From assembly GCA_009192285.1 (NCBI GenBank), contig WBVU01000004.1:1200001-1264000 (forward strand): 64,000 nucleotides of DNA, read 5' to 3'. How positions within the stretch are numbered: position 1 is the stretch's first letter; each line of letters begins with the position of its first letter. A program made the position numbers and the translations under genes. The notes under the pieces are model-generated. The model was given only the letters and a program-made list of their open reading frames with translations. It was not told the origin of the DNA and ran no database searches. This stretch comes from Morchella semilibera. Lineage: Eukaryota; Ascomycota; Pezizomycetes; Pezizales; Morchellaceae. Shown piece by piece: positions 10,960 to 23,055 of the stretch.

Positions 10960-13208
10960 TGTGATTGTTTAAAATTAGCTGGGTTTTTTTTTATATTGTG
11001 ATGGGATGGAAGATTGCTGGTAGACGATGATGGACGAGAGAAGAGGAGAAAGCTGAGGTAGAAATAAAGCCTAGGGCTGCACAGGGAACCCACCCCACCA
11101 ACACCCCGCAACTAGCTAATGATGTCATGTAAGCACGCCAGGGTAATATGGGGTGGGGTGAGGGACGTGCGAATACAAAGTATTTGGAATTACTCCCTTT
11201 CCCCATCATAATTTACCTATTATCGCGGCGACTCCGCGGGATGCCCTACAATTGCAAACAAGACTTGAAAGTGCGGTTCCTTACTGTAAATGTTTTTGAT
11301 GGGATGTGCGCGGGTCGGAGCGGAGCATGTGCACTTATTACTATTGAGGCAGAGTAAAACTTTGACAGGTTGAACGAACCCTGGCGCGGTGCCGATCATT
11401 AAATGACAAATATCACAGCGTTAACGTTAATCCCACTATTAATAAGCCCCGCTATATCAACGATATCGGGACGACACCTAATGAATACATGTAGGTATAA
11501 TTTAATCATCTTTCCCTTTATTACAGCTGTTTATGAGCACTCCATCTCTCGTGTGTTCTTGCAATAATTCACATTCTAATCTATGGTAATTCTCTAGACT
11601 CGTTAAAAACCTATCTCCATCGGCCTCCAGACGAAACCCACAAGCATCTTCGGCATTATCTGCACCACACGACCCATCATATAAATCGGAGTTAATAAAT
11701 ATAATATCCTTCACTCATATAACATCTTAGACAAGGTTCCCAGTCAGCAAAAAAAAAAAAAAAAAAACAGGCAAGAATAGCCTACATTCAAATTGTTTAC
11801 GCAGGCTCCCACCTACCTGAGGGGAAAGAGATTTGGAATCCCCACTACATCATCCGGGTATCCGCCCACGCCAAGGCCGGCTTCTCGAATCTGCAAGGGC
11901 CGTCCGTATCTTTCTGCAGCACTGTAAAAGACATGATTACTCGCCCTGTTTAGACATCAACCGGGTACGAGGGTTTTTGATAGATAATGACATCTGATCC
12001 AAATATTTGGAACTCCTACACCCGCATCGTCGGTTTGGGCCCTGTACAATCTAGATGAGTCCGGAAAAAGTTGGGTTTATCCTCAAGTACGACTCCCATT
12101 CCCGTTCTATTCAGGAACACTTTACACCCCTCGACGAGTGCGGTCCAGAACACCCAATAGCCTTCATCTCCACCAGCACCAATCGAACCCAACTCACGTG
12201 GGTCCGAGTGATCCCACATGATCACACCTCTGTACCTGCCTGCCTGCTTACGTACCTACATACAACCCCCACCCCCGATCTCCCCACCCGCTCCGACTGG
12301 CCAGCGCCCACGCCCGCTGTCGACGCCTCCATCTCGATGAAGCGGAGCCCTGGGTTTCATAGTCAAACAGGAAGGACCCTGCGCGATGAAGAAGTTTCAC
12401 TGCGTGTGTGTCCATGGCTTCCAATTGGGCCCGCGCACACCGCTGAATCAAGTCTAAAACTCCTCTGGGGGCGTGTGTTTGAGGGTAGAGTAGGTTTTAG
12501 CTTTTTTTCCTTTTTTTTTTGCTGGTAGTTAGTTACCTTCGGCAGAGAGGGGACATGCGTTCATCATCTTGGCCGGTGCGGAATTGCAATTGACGCCTTG
12601 ATACTTACTCGATGTAGGTACATGTAGTTGGAGAGGGTCCAATGACTGACTGACCGAGCAACCCGCCCTCCTCCTGAGACTTACACCTTGCACTTCCTCC
12701 TCCTTCCTCGGGGTCTCCCCACAGCCAACTACGTGTACCCCACCCTCCCATTTGCCCAAGCCCCCCGCCCAATCGGCAGGCACTCTACACCCCATTACCG
12801 TTATGAGTGAGATAAGCACAGCCATCGCTTATCTGGACCAGTTTTTTCCCCCCTTTCTCTGCCGTGCGGGGGATTTTTCCATTCGTTCAGGGGCCATGCA
12901 TGTGTATATATTTTTGGACCAGTGAGATGAGAGGTTAATTGTTGATATAAAGTTCAATTCTGACTGAGCTCTTAGTTTACAACCCCCCCAATCTCTGGTA
13001 GTAGAGGGGTGGATATAATGGTTTTCTTTTCTTTTCCTCCCCTTTGGTAGTAGAACAAATGAAAAACAAATAACAAAAAAAAAACTACAAGACGTGTAGT
13101 GCTAGTGGTGGTGGTTAATATAACAATTTAAAAAAAACGAATATAAAAAAACCGAAACAGAAGCAGAAACAGAAGTAAAAAAAAAAACTCCTATACAAAA
13201 ACCCCCAA
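10960..13208. other. Intergenic region
   Basis: About 2.2 kb between the Prx5-type gene and the 3' end of the ferric reductase. It contains an A tract at about 11750-11767, TACATGTA copies near 11489 and 12619, and A/T-rich low-complexity sequence at 13060-13190 that is probably the 3' untranslated region of the reductase. The open frames at 11502-11714 (minus) and 12055-12528 (plus) lack family signatures and I do not call them genes. Confidence 0.55.
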
Positions 13209-14984
13209 TCAGTAACTCTCCTCAAAGTACTGGACATGCCTCCTATCCGCATCCAAGCAGTCCACCACCGACTGCCTGACAATATCCACCAACACGGCCG
13301 GCCCACACGACAAGATTGCCATTTTGCCCACGAGCCGGGCCTGCTCGGCCCGCAGGATGGCCCCAATGTCGGGCCGCTGGTACTTTACGCCGGGCAGGCG
13401 CTTCTGGCCCTCCCTGTTGCGGGTGATGTAGAGCTGCATGCTGATGTCGCGGCGCGTCAGGCACCCGCGGGGGAAGCGCTTCGCGACCAGGTTCTCCACC
13501 AGCTCCTCCTCCTTGGCCGTCCACAGGAACACCAGGCGGCGCGTGAGCGTCTTGCGCTCCGACCCGCGCGCCCGCTCCATGTAGTCGTTGAGGTACGGGA
13601 GGATCGTGGTGATGCCGACGCCGCCGGCGATCAGCACCACCGTCTCGTAGAGGTGCAGCGGGTGGTTGACGCCGTATGCGCCCTCGATCAGGCACTTGAT
13701 CTCGAGCTCGCGGCCCCGCGCAAAGCCGTGCACGGCGTTCTGGCGCTCGTGCTCGCGGATGCGCTCCGCGAGCGTGGCCGTCATGCCCTTGCGCGGCTTG
13801 ATGAAGAAGGTGAGCTTTGGGCGCTGCTTGCCCTTGCGGGCCGTGCTGGCGATGGTGCTGGGCACGCCCTGGCGGATCACGACCGGCAGGTCGTATTCCT
13901 CGTCGTCGTCGTCCGCGCCGTCGTCCTCGTCCACCTGGGAGGCTGTCACCGTCACTGCAACCTTGGCCGTGGTCTTCTCGCTCTCGCTGCCGAAAACCGT
14001 CTTCTCGTCGCCGGGGAAGTCCTCGTCGGATTTCTCCGACCGGTTTCCTCTTTCTCTTTCTCTCCTGCCGCGGCGGCTTCCACCCCCGCCGGTGCCGATG
14101 CTGCCTCCCTTCTCCGTGCTCGCGGCGAGCGTCTCGCTCTGTGAGAGCTTTCCGCTTTCGCTGGACTTTTCGCTCTCGGAGCTGCGGTCGGTGCCGCCGC
14201 CGCCCCCGCTGTCCGAGCCCTTGCGGGAGCTCTTTGATCCCTCCCTGCGTGGCTTCCTAGAGCTACTCTTGCTCCGCTGTGATCCGGAGCGCTTTACGCT
14301 CCTCTTCCGCTCCGGGGGCGCAGGCGTCAGCGGCTTCACGGTGCTCCCGGCCATGATGACGATGCCCGTGGCCTCCTTGACAAGGTATATATTCTTCTCC
14401 TGGCGCTTCGGCTTCGGCGCCGCAAGCTCCTTGAGCGCCCCCGTCTCCCTGAACGGCCCCAACTCCTTCACCGTCGTCAGGCCCCCCTGCATCTCCCTCT
14501 TCAGCTCTGCCGTGCGCGCCCTCGGCGGGAGCCTCGGCTCCCTCAGCGACTCCTTGAGCGACCCGGACAGGCTGCGCTTGACGCGCGGCGAGTACTCTGG
14601 GATCATGGGCCCGCTCGGGCGCCAGGCGGCGGCGGTGAATGGGTGCGACTCCCAGAAGCGCCAGGTGCCCGTGAGGAAGACAAAGTAGTGGGCGCCCGGG
14701 AAGAAGTTGACGTCCTCGGCCGAGGGGTACACGGTGAGCTGGATGACGTCGGTGCCCTTGACGAACTTTGCGCGGGCCAGGTGGTGCTTCTGCGGGTTGC
14801 GCGAGAAGGCGCCGTAGTTGAGGATCACGATGCGGAGGAGGCGCGTGAAGCGGTCAAAGGCCCACATGGCGATGCAGGCCCAGAGCCACGGGTTGTACAT
14901 GCGGGTTGCAGAGAGCTTCAGGTGGCTGTGGTGGTGCGGGGGTGGTTAATATTGATATTGATGTAAATTATTCAGAGAGCCTGT

Positions 14985-15018
<34 letters not shown>

Positions 15019-15995
15019 AATGGACTTACTGGTAGAGGAATATCAAAAACACCATGACGCCAATGATGTGCGTTATGAGAAAGAACTCGTAGGCCTTCTT
15101 CCGGATTGGAAATATCGACAGCACGAGAATCAATCCCATCACCAACATGGCCTACAAAAATCCATCCACGTTAATAAATTGTTTTTCCCCCCCAATATCA
15201 CAAAATGCACATACCGAAACGCCATTCCACCAATACGCCGGATTCCATCTTCTCGCCTCATCACCAACTATCACCCGTCAGCACATTGCATCACACGCAA
15301 TCACTCACCCCCGCCCCCGCCCCCCCAAAAAAGTGAAGACCTACTCTGATACATATAGACCGCATACGCCACCGAGTGGACCATTCCCATGAGCGCGGAT
15401 ACCCTCGCGATCCACTTATGAAAGACATGGAACGTGCCATAACTCCACCCAGTCAGCCAGACCAAGAAGTCGTTCCTCCCCGCCAGCAGGAAGAATATGG
15501 GCATGTTCCACAGCGAGAGCACGCCCGCGCGGTCGGCGAGTATCTTTGTTGCGTCGATGCCGCGGTCGGCGGTGCCGTGCTTGACAAACAGGAAGGCGAT
15601 GTTGATGAGCCAGTAGCCCGCGACCAGGACCGTCTCGAGCCGCGTCGGGAACGTCAGCCACCCGATGGGCTCCGAGTGGCTCTTGCCGAACAGCGCCGGG
15701 TACACGAGCTTGCGCGAGAGGAGGTTGGAGAGCGCGCTGGGCGGGTAGACGCGGCGGGTGCGTAGCCGGGATTCCGGGTCGGTGGGCGGGAGGCGGTGCG
15801 AGCGGTAGGCCGTGTACAGTGTGCGGACTATGCCGGTGAAGATGAGGAGGGAGGGGAAGATGTAGAGGTAGGAGCCGAAGAGCTGGGGGGACACAGGTTG
15901 CGGTTAGTCGGGGTGGGGGGTCAATTGAGGGGCCGGGTTGGAGGGGTTTTTAGATATGGATGTATATACCCTATTTATACGCTGTTCTTCGGCAT
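13209..15995 (-). CDS. Ferric reductase (FRE/NOX-like) with long disordered insertion
   Basis: Plasma-membrane flavocytochrome that reduces extracellular ferric iron using NADPH, FAD and two hemes. Exons (minus) are 15995-15981, 15882-15345, 15267-15215, 15151-15030 and 14925-13209, giving 814 aa. Several membrane helices precede heme-binding His residues in VFHKW, MVHSVAYA, FFLITHIIG and FLYHHLK. FAD is bound by HPFTAA (residues 337-342), NADPH by GGVGITT (677-683) and the C-terminal SCGPAVLVD. Between about residues 346 and 606, inside the FAD domain, lies a roughly 260-residue insertion rich in Ser, Lys, Arg, Glu and Asp, far longer than usual in the family. The first Met used here (15995) is provisional: an in-frame stretch upstream (YHNH before GMPKNS) and an acceptor near 16012 suggest that a further 5' exon is missing from my model. 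A (TG)n repeat lies in the last intron. Confidence 0.85.
14985..15013. repeat. (TG)n microsatellite in ferric reductase intron
   Basis: A run of about 14 TG units inside the intron 15029-14926 of the ferric reductase gene. Simple slippage repeat; read on the gene's strand it is a CA repeat near the donor. Confidence 0.9.
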
Positions 15996-16640
15996 CCCGT
16001 GGTTGTGGTATCGGTGATCCAAGTGAAGCCTAAGGTGGGTTATCAGTATATAAGCTTCAATGGTGAAAATATGGGTATAGATAGATTGATATATGAAACA
16101 TGATGCCATCTCGAGGGATGAGTGAAAAAAAACCTACCATAATTGCTTTGTATACCTAAAAATTAAGATTTCTGTATTCCAGCGCAACTATTTTCAAAAG
16201 TAAAAAGGGTCACAAGAAAACGAGAGTCTATATCGATCCACGCCCGTCATTAATAATTAAGACACCCACAACCACAACGGAGGAGCTAGGAAGAAGGGGA
16301 AGCTTCCATGGGGGGGGACATACCCAGCTCTATAGTAGTAATAATAATAATAAAGAGGGGGGGGGGGGTCGAATTGGAAAGGAAGGAAAGAAAGAAGAAG
16401 AAGAAGAAGGAGAAATATAAAAGTACAACGGATACAAGAAAGAAAGAAAGAAAGAGAAAGCGCTGTAGAAGTACCCAGCCAGTACTCCCCAAGTGCCAGC
16501 AACAGAAGCAGCAGCTTCTAATAGCGGATAGCCAAGGTAAATTAAATAGACAAAAAGGAAGAAGGGGGGGGGCAGGCAGATAACCAGCTGCACCTTATAT
16601 CAACGTCCGACTAATGTATGTATGCTCGCTCGACTCCCGG

Positions 16641-16665
16641 GGAGAGAAAGAGAGAGAGAGAGAGA
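16641..16665. repeat. (GA)n microsatellite
   Basis: Mostly perfect GA dinucleotide run in the region upstream of the ferric reductase. Confidence 0.85.
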
Positions 16666-17050
16666 ATGAGTGTCGATGGCATGTATGTACTTACCATACA
16701 TGAACATACATGAAGTGAGGTTTCACCCTTCGTCCCCCCCCCCTTAGCTTACACCCCCCCCCCCTCCCTTCCCCCACAACCACAGGTTATTAATATCTAG
16801 ACGTCATGAAGCCCTTTCCTGGCGATAACTCAATGATCTTCTGCGTTCCTCCCAAAACACACGGGCCGTCCCGGTTTTCCGCCAGGAAGTAGGTCCAGAA
16901 ACACAATTCGCGCGGAGGGGGAATGAATTGAATGCAACATGTGTTGTTGCTGCTGCTGCTGCCGCTGCTACTGCCGGCGCGGTTCAGTTCAGTTCAATTC
17001 AGTTTCAGGGTTCGATCATCATCACCAACTCTGGATTATTATTGAAAAGG

Positions 17051-17076
17051 AAAAAAAAAAAAAAAAAAAAAAAAAA
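17051..17076. repeat. Poly-A tract (26 bp)
   Basis: Uninterrupted run of 26 A. No retroposed sequence could be recognised next to it and no flanking duplication was seen, so it is listed as a simple repeat. Confidence 0.85.
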
Positions 17077-18502
17077 CCTATGGTAGTGGGGTAATAATAA
17101 TATCAGAGCTAACTTACCACAACAGGCCGTATAACCCAACTGATTAATTGCCCTCTCTGGTCTGCATAAACTGTATTAGGAACCCGCAACACCCCTTCCT
17201 AGGGTAAACATGCGTTTCATGACCCCCAATCCTACACAAGAAACCGTTCAATTAGAAAGGCCGTCATGGCCAAAATATCTGCAGGACGGGTGGTCTGTGG
17301 TCTGCCCACCCACACAACAACTACACCCCGGCCAACCAGAGGCCCCCAAAACCTACGTGTACCTGCGTCTTTGTAAAAGGGAGAGAGAGATTCGGACGAG
17401 TAGGCTTCGACCACATCGCATATTAGCACCGTATATTTCCATGCAGGGAGCTTGCTGCTGCTGCTGCTGTCTTGGAAGGAGAAAAAAAGACATTGTATGA
17501 ACATGTCATTACTAGTAAGGCAAAAGGAAAGAAAAAAAACAAGTCAAGGCAAGACAGACCAGGGTGAAGAAGGGACCGACGGAAGAACGTTAACGTTGAG
17601 CCGCGCAGGCAGCACCATCGAACCATAGCCACAACCATCGAATCGAATATCCATCCATCTCCATATACGAAGAAGAGGCAGGCCCTGATGACTTTTTTTT
17701 CTTTCTTTCATTCTCACCTTCCTCTCTTACCTGTGAGCACTCCAAACTACTACATTACCATATAGCTATGTACCTACATACTCTAGGTACCTTTCTCCCC
17801 TACCCCTCATCTCACCCCCGCCATTGGCCAGTGCACACCAACGCCCTCCTTGTCACGCTGGCCCCAATTGAGGCCGCAGCGCACGTGTGGGAGAAGCGCC
17901 CAAGAGCCGATTTGGGGCAAGAGTGTAGGCAGTGTAGTGTAGAGTGTGTAGTGTTATCCTCAAACCCCTGGTGGGCGGTGGTTCGCTAAACCCCCCCCTG
18001 ATCATCATCAATCCCCATTCATGGACCCTGAATCGCAGCCCTAACCCTCGAGCGAAGGATTACTGGCGGGGTTAGCGAGGGGGGGGATTCCAGGAGGGGG
18101 TGGCATTGTCTTTTACCCCTGAGTTTTGGGTTTGCAGTGGTGGGATGAGAGGGAGTGTGTAAGGTTGACTTTACTTTCGGTTTCCTCAGTAACTGAGGAT
18201 TTGAGTATGTATGTAACGTAGGTATCATGATGTATAATCTATCTACTCTAGCTTCAATGTCTTGTCTCTGGTTGCAAAACGGTCTTCCTGATCGCCGGCC
18301 AGGATCATATCGTATCGTAGAGTATGTACTGGCGCAATTAATGATTCCCCCCTTTTCTCCGAGACAGTGTCTAGGGCTCTTTGGGTAGGTACTTGGGTAG
18401 AGAGATAGAATTAGCGCTTACATAGATAGATACAGGCCTGCCTGCTGCTCCCTGATCAGAGCAGAGCAGAGGGGAGGAGAGGAGAAGAGTCCCCTCTACA
18501 AT

Positions 18503-18523
18503 ACACACACACACACACACACA
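18503..18523. repeat. (CA)n microsatellite
   Basis: About ten CA units in the intergenic region. Confidence 0.85.
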
Positions 18524-19090
18524 TGCGCCATGAGGCAAGCCAAGCAAGGGAAACTGCACTTTCACTTTCGCCCTCCACCCTAATCACCAGCCATCACTCG
18601 ACTGGCTGCGAACCACCAGTCACAAGTATTGTACTAACTGCAGCCCGATCGTGGGCGCTTAGTTGAGGGCGCTGACACGTTGGTGAGATATCTACCGAGA
18701 GGAGACCATAGAGTATTCTATGCAGTCGGGAGGGCGCGACCCGATGGCCTCGCCGGCCGGGGCCGCAACATCATCATCAGCAGAGTACAGACAAGTACTT
18801 ACTACACAGTACTTGTCTGCATCCCAACCAAGTATTCTTAAGCTCACCAACTCTCAAACCGGCCTGCCGTGTTTCTGCTCGGGAGAGCCGGCAGGCCAAT
18901 CAGCAGCAGATGCGCCCTCACACACACCACACGCCCAAGTGGATAATAAACCCCAGGGTTAGGGTTGGGACATTTGATTATTGAATCTCTCCCACTTGGA
19001 TACTGCTCATCACCATAGTGGGGAGTGACTTGTATGGGGACTCTGCTGTTCTGAAAGGGGGGACTTTACTGTTCCGAAAGGGGATATCGG

Positions 19091-19298
19091 GGGTTCGAAG
19101 GGTCCTGGCACCCCCGGGTCAAAAGTACGAGGCCGGTGTTTCTTCTGTTTTCTACTTCCCCCATTACTGGCTATAGTGACAGAGAGCTGCAATATCTCCA
19201 TTACGGCCGTACGTACCTAACAATCTTTGGGTATGCAGGAGAAACGACTGTTGGTGGGTTAGAATCCATAAACAGACACAATATAGCGGACAGGGCTG
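19091..19298. mobile_element. MITE family 1, degraded copy
   Basis: Aligns by eye along most of its length with the copy at 5628-5855: shared blocks include CACCCCCGGGTCAAAAGTAC, CAGAGAGCT, CATTACGGCC and ATAAACAGA. The left inverted repeat is shortened and mutated (GTTCGAAGGGTCCTGGCACCC) and the right end keeps only ACAGGGCTG. No TA duplication can be recognised, so it is an old, immobile copy. Confidence 0.8.
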
Positions 19299-19568
19299 CA
19301 CACACATAATCTACTCTTTCTGGGGCCGGGGGTCGGCATCTTGCTGACGGAGGGTGCGATGGTATAATATAATACGGTTCAGAGGCCTTGGTTTTCACAA
19401 CTGGAATAACTAAAGGGCCCTTCTCCACTGTAATTACTACATACCCAGAGTAACAGCCCGGGTATCAATGATTACCCCGCCCACAATCCAATACCGAGGT
19501 CCGGCACTCAAGATATGAAATATGGATATAAATATATATCTAATTACCCATATGCACAAACAACCCCA

Positions 19569-20114
19569 ATGACGCTCCTCTGCGCCCTCCCCGCCGACCC
19601 CCCGTCCACAAGCAAGCCCAGCGACGAGTGGCTCGAGGTCAGTGAATTCTCTTCCCCCAATCACTCACCATAGTACTAACAAAACCCGGCCCGCAGTTCG
19701 CAAAGACGACGCCGCTGCCCGAAGACCTCAGCGGGCCGGACATCATCGCAACCCGCACTGAGCGCAACCGGCTCCTAGACCTCTACCTCTCCTCGAACCC
19801 CGCCTACCTCTGTGATTAGGATGTGGGTGTCTTTTTTTTTTTTTTTTTGGTTGTTTTTTTGGTTGTTTGGGGGCGGCGGGTGATGGGTTGTGATGGAGTG
19901 TGCAGGTGCTGACAGATACCCCGGAATGCCGCATGCGTTCCATAGGTTCAAGCAGATGAAGACTGCGCAGGACTTTAAGCTTCACCTGTGCGAGGGCATG
20001 CAAGAGCTCATAGACTTCCACAACCAGCCAGCCAGTAAGGTTTTTTTTTATATTTTTTTTTATTTTTATTATTATATATAAGTGGACTGGCACCCAATTT
20101 ACTATACTCCATAG
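19569..20114 (+). CDS. Short alpha/beta-hydrolase (fold-3) remnant
   Basis: Model with exons 19569-19637, 19697-19811, 19906-20034 and 20083-20114, giving 114 aa with all introns GT-AG and phase-consistent. The third exon encodes DRYPGMPHAFHRFKQM followed by a helical KTAQDFKLHLCEGMQELI. This is the C-terminal end of fungal alpha/beta-hydrolase fold-3 (HSL-like) enzymes, where the GMPHAF His is the catalytic His. The upstream exons do not contain the oxyanion HGG or nucleophile GDSAG motifs, so more than half of the fold is missing. It is either a deletion-derived pseudogene that kept an open frame or a mis-modelled fragment. It lies tail-to-tail with the P450 gene, 55 bp apart. Exon 3 is well supported; the other exons are tentative. 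Confidence 0.45.
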
Positions 20115-20169
20115 CCCAACACAAATAAAAACGAAATAGACAAATATACACTCATAGCTTCCCATCTGC

Positions 20170-22215
20170 TCACACATTCCGCTCCTTCAGGACGAGGTTC
20201 ACATCCCCCATGTAGAGGATAAACAGGTCCTGGGCATCGCGCGCCAGTTTTGCCTCATCCATCCCGTCCGCCAGCTCCATCGTGAACCGCCGAACCATCC
20301 GCGCGGTTACGATCCGGAGGTGCATGTTTGCCAGAGGTTTTCCGGCACAGCTCCATGTTCCTGTTTTTTTTTTGTTAGCTGGCTGGCATCGATAAGGGGG
20401 GGGGGGTGAATACCGCTCCAGAATGGGATAAAAACTTTCTGATCGCGTGTGATTGGGTACTTTGACGACTTGTACCACCTCTCCGGGATAAACTCCGTTG
20501 GCCTCTCAAAGTGTCGGGGGTCTAACAAAATATGCGTGATTAGTTTCTTCAATCAGGGGATCAGAGAATATCAACCCTTGGTTTTTTTTATTCCCCCCGT
20601 TGGAAGATATACATACCTCTAAAGATCGTGTGCATGGGGGCATAGATGGCCGTGTTCCCGGGCACATATGTCTCGTCGACCATAACCCCCTCCGGCGGCG
20701 ATATCCTCTGCGGGCTCGAAGGCAGCACGGGATGCAGCCGTAGCACCTCGCTGATGACGCCCTCCAGATGGTCCGTGTTGTCGCACTTGCCCGTGGCGAG
20801 GTCCTTGAAGAGTCTGTCCTCGTTGCCCTGGTACAGCGAGTACAGTGCATCAACCTCCTCGCGGAGTATCTTGAGCTGGTCCTGGCTATTGGAAAGATGG
20901 AAACATATGTTTGTGAGTGTTGTGGCCGTCGTGTCACTGGATCAATGGAACAAAGTTAGTAAGAAGACGACGCCCATTTAATTAGCCACCCGGGGGATTC
21001 AAAGTCAGATAGACATACCTTCCAGCAAGAATTGCCAATCGAGCTTCATTCGCCATGCCAATTCCAGCCATTGTCTTTTTATCCCCCGTCAACAGGTATG
21101 AAAACACATCTTTCATCTCCGGATTCCTCTACACAAGAACAAAAAAAACATTAGCACTATATCCTTCCCCCTAGAATCATTGGCAACACAAACGTACCCC
21201 CCTCCTCTCATTCACCAATTCATCGCACCACCTCAAAAAGCCCTTATAGTCCCTATTCGTACCCGGTATCAGGTCCAGGATATGTGGCAGATACGGCACA
21301 TGCCCAAAGATTGCGAGGCCCGTGGTGGCGTTCTTTGTGATCTTCATGTAATCGTTCTCCTTGCCGTGCGTGGGCAGCATGTTGAATGACTTGCTGAACG
21401 TGGCGTCCCCCATGCTGTCCCACATGTAGTAGTTGAAGTACTCGGAGACGTTGGCGGGCGTCTGCGTCGCGAGGATATCGAGGAGCTCCGTCGAGCGCAC
21501 CATCAGCTTGGGGAGGTACTGGAGCACGGCCTCCGACGTGAATGCCTTGTCCCATAGACGTCGGTTGGCCCGGTGCACTTCGCGGTCCCGGGTCAGCTGG
21601 GTAGAAGGTTTGGGCTTCCCGAGGTTGTACCAGGGGCCTTTCGATAGTTTGACAATGATGGGGATCATGGATTCGCGGTTTACGGAGAGCTCATTGGGGC
21701 CTGATAGTCATATTAGAATCAAAAGGGGGAGGAGAAAAAAATCATTGCTACGGGGGTCACATACCGGTTCTTACAAAGTCACCATACTTTGCATGTAAAT
21801 CCATACCAAGCTCGTGGTTCTGCAGTGTCTTTGCAGCATTCATCACGCTCCACCACTTTGTGACCTTCGCGCCAAAGGGCCCCGGGAACTTGCGCAGTGG
21901 GTGAAAAAACAGGCGGTAGGCGATGATGCTAGCCGTCAAGCCTCCTAGAAAGCTAGACCATATCGTCCCGGTGAGGGTAAGGGCCTCAATCGTGGCTATA
22001 CCAAGATGCTGGTTGAATACGCCGAAAATGAGGGATGGGACGAGGAAGAGGCCTATGAAAAACGGCCCAGCTAGGTGATCGTGGTCGCCATGGATAAAGT
22101 AGAATAAATGAGAGTTTATGCCTAGTAGGGTGGAATATAATACGAGCTTGCTCGTTGGAATGGAGGCAGCTTGCTCGAAGAGCGCGGTAATGTAGCTTCC
22201 TACGAGACCCGACAT
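20170..22215 (-). CDS. Cytochrome P450 monooxygenase
   Basis: Membrane-bound heme monooxygenase of 560 aa. Exons (minus): 22215-21765, 21700-21198, 21128-21019, 20936-20617, 20521-20414, 20360-20170; total 1683 nt. The N-terminus has several hydrophobic segments (residues ~15-105) before the proline-rich hinge HPLRKFPGPFG, more than the single anchor of most P450s. The I-helix oxygen-activation motif is AGSDTT (353-358), the K-helix ExxR is EVLR (418-421), the PERF-like motif is IPERWY, and the heme loop is FWSGTWSCAG with the ligand Cys502; an intron splits this loop. The layout resembles fungal P450s annotated as 'high nitrogen upregulated' or tryprostatin-hydroxylase-like, but the substrate is unknown. 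No backbone biosynthetic gene is nearby, so a secondary-metabolite cluster is not indicated. Confidence 0.92.
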
Positions 22216-22266
22216 TTTCTCTCTCCGGAGCTATGAAGATATAATTTTGGATGGTGAGGCTGTGGG

Positions 22267-22274
22267 TTTATATA
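22267..22274 (-). promoter_or_regulatory. TATA-like box of P450 gene
   Basis: On the minus strand the sequence reads TATATAAA, about 52 nt upstream of the P450 start codon at 22215. Match and position only. Confidence 0.4.
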
Positions 22275-22693
22275 GAAATCTCAAACGTGGGTATGTATAG
22301 GTAGGTATGTGTACCAATGACATTGGTGAAACAGAAAGTGGAGTCTGGACTCCAAGGCGGCGTCATGAAGTGCATTCGATTCCTGCATCTAATGGACTGG
22401 ATGTAAGTCAAGGGTGTTGGGAAGAATTCAATCTAGCCCTCTACATATCGTTCCGACCCCCTAAGCCTGATGATCGCCAGGGTCGATGGTGGGGATACCG
22501 AGGGGATCTCAAAGTTAGTTGGAAATTAAAGCGTATGCATTAATAATTGATAGGGAAGTGTGTATGTGTATGCGCCTATTCGCCTAAGGTGATCTTTTAA
22601 TATAACCTAATTTGGATGTTTTTAAGATAAACATCTTACTTCTCCATGCACGGCAGATCAGAGCTATAGTCGCTATCAGTTTTCAGTACGGTA

Positions 22694-23055
22694 TTCGGTC
22701 CGTCAATGCTGATCCCCTATAATAGAGTAATTAAATTTGTATAAGAGATCTATTGGAGGACTTCCCACGTTCTATCGCCCAGCATGCAGAAGAAATTCAG
22801 ATGTCCTATCAAATAGAACGGGAGGGTCTACTCGCCTGTTAAAGGCCTCCCCAGCCCCTCTAGAAGCGGGGATCCCTACCGACCTTAAGATGCCCAACCT
22901 GTATTGGCAGTCGATTATATCATTCCCATATAATATGTTCTATCCCTTACGGGAAGTCCTCGAGTTCCATTATTTGATATAGAAGAGAGATAACGAGATC
23001 TGTTAGTAAAGCCACATTTTCTGGCGGTCAGCATTTTAAATTTACTGATAGACGA
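22694..23055. mobile_element. MITE family 2, degraded and interrupted copy
   Basis: The left part (about 22694-22750) matches, in reverse orientation, the right half of the element at 47009-47164: CGTCAATGCTGATCCCCTAT and AATTTGTAT...AGATCTATT. The right part (about 22985-23053) matches its left half: GAGATAACGAGATCTGTTAG, TAAAGCCACA, GGTCAGCATTTTA. Between them lie about 230 bp with no counterpart in the 156-bp copy, so this copy is either a longer family member or carries an insertion. Ends have decayed. Confidence 0.7.

Larger units (their letters stand above)
15996..19568. other. Long upstream region rich in simple repeats
   Basis: About 3.5 kb upstream of the ferric reductase. It probably holds that gene's missing first exon, its 5' untranslated region and its promoter. 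It is crowded with simple sequence: TAA/GAA-rich purine tract 16340-16460, (GA)n 16641-16665, A26 at 17051-17076, CTG triplets near 16947 and 17456, (CA)n 18503-18523, and a degraded MITE at 19091-19298. Open frames here are low complexity and none is called. Confidence 0.5.

Noticed and set aside
12055-12528. 157-codon plus-strand open frame
   Set aside because: No motif, overlapping frames on the other strand, and low-complexity Phe-rich end from a T run.
13236-14688. Long plus-strand open frames (302 and 340 codons) opposite the ferric reductase
   Set aside because: They are antisense shadows of a GC-rich, low-complexity coding exon; no family motifs, and the minus-strand frame encodes clear FAD and NADPH motifs.
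17051-17076. A26 run considered as the tail of a retroposed sequence
   Set aside because: No recognisable body and no flanking target duplication.
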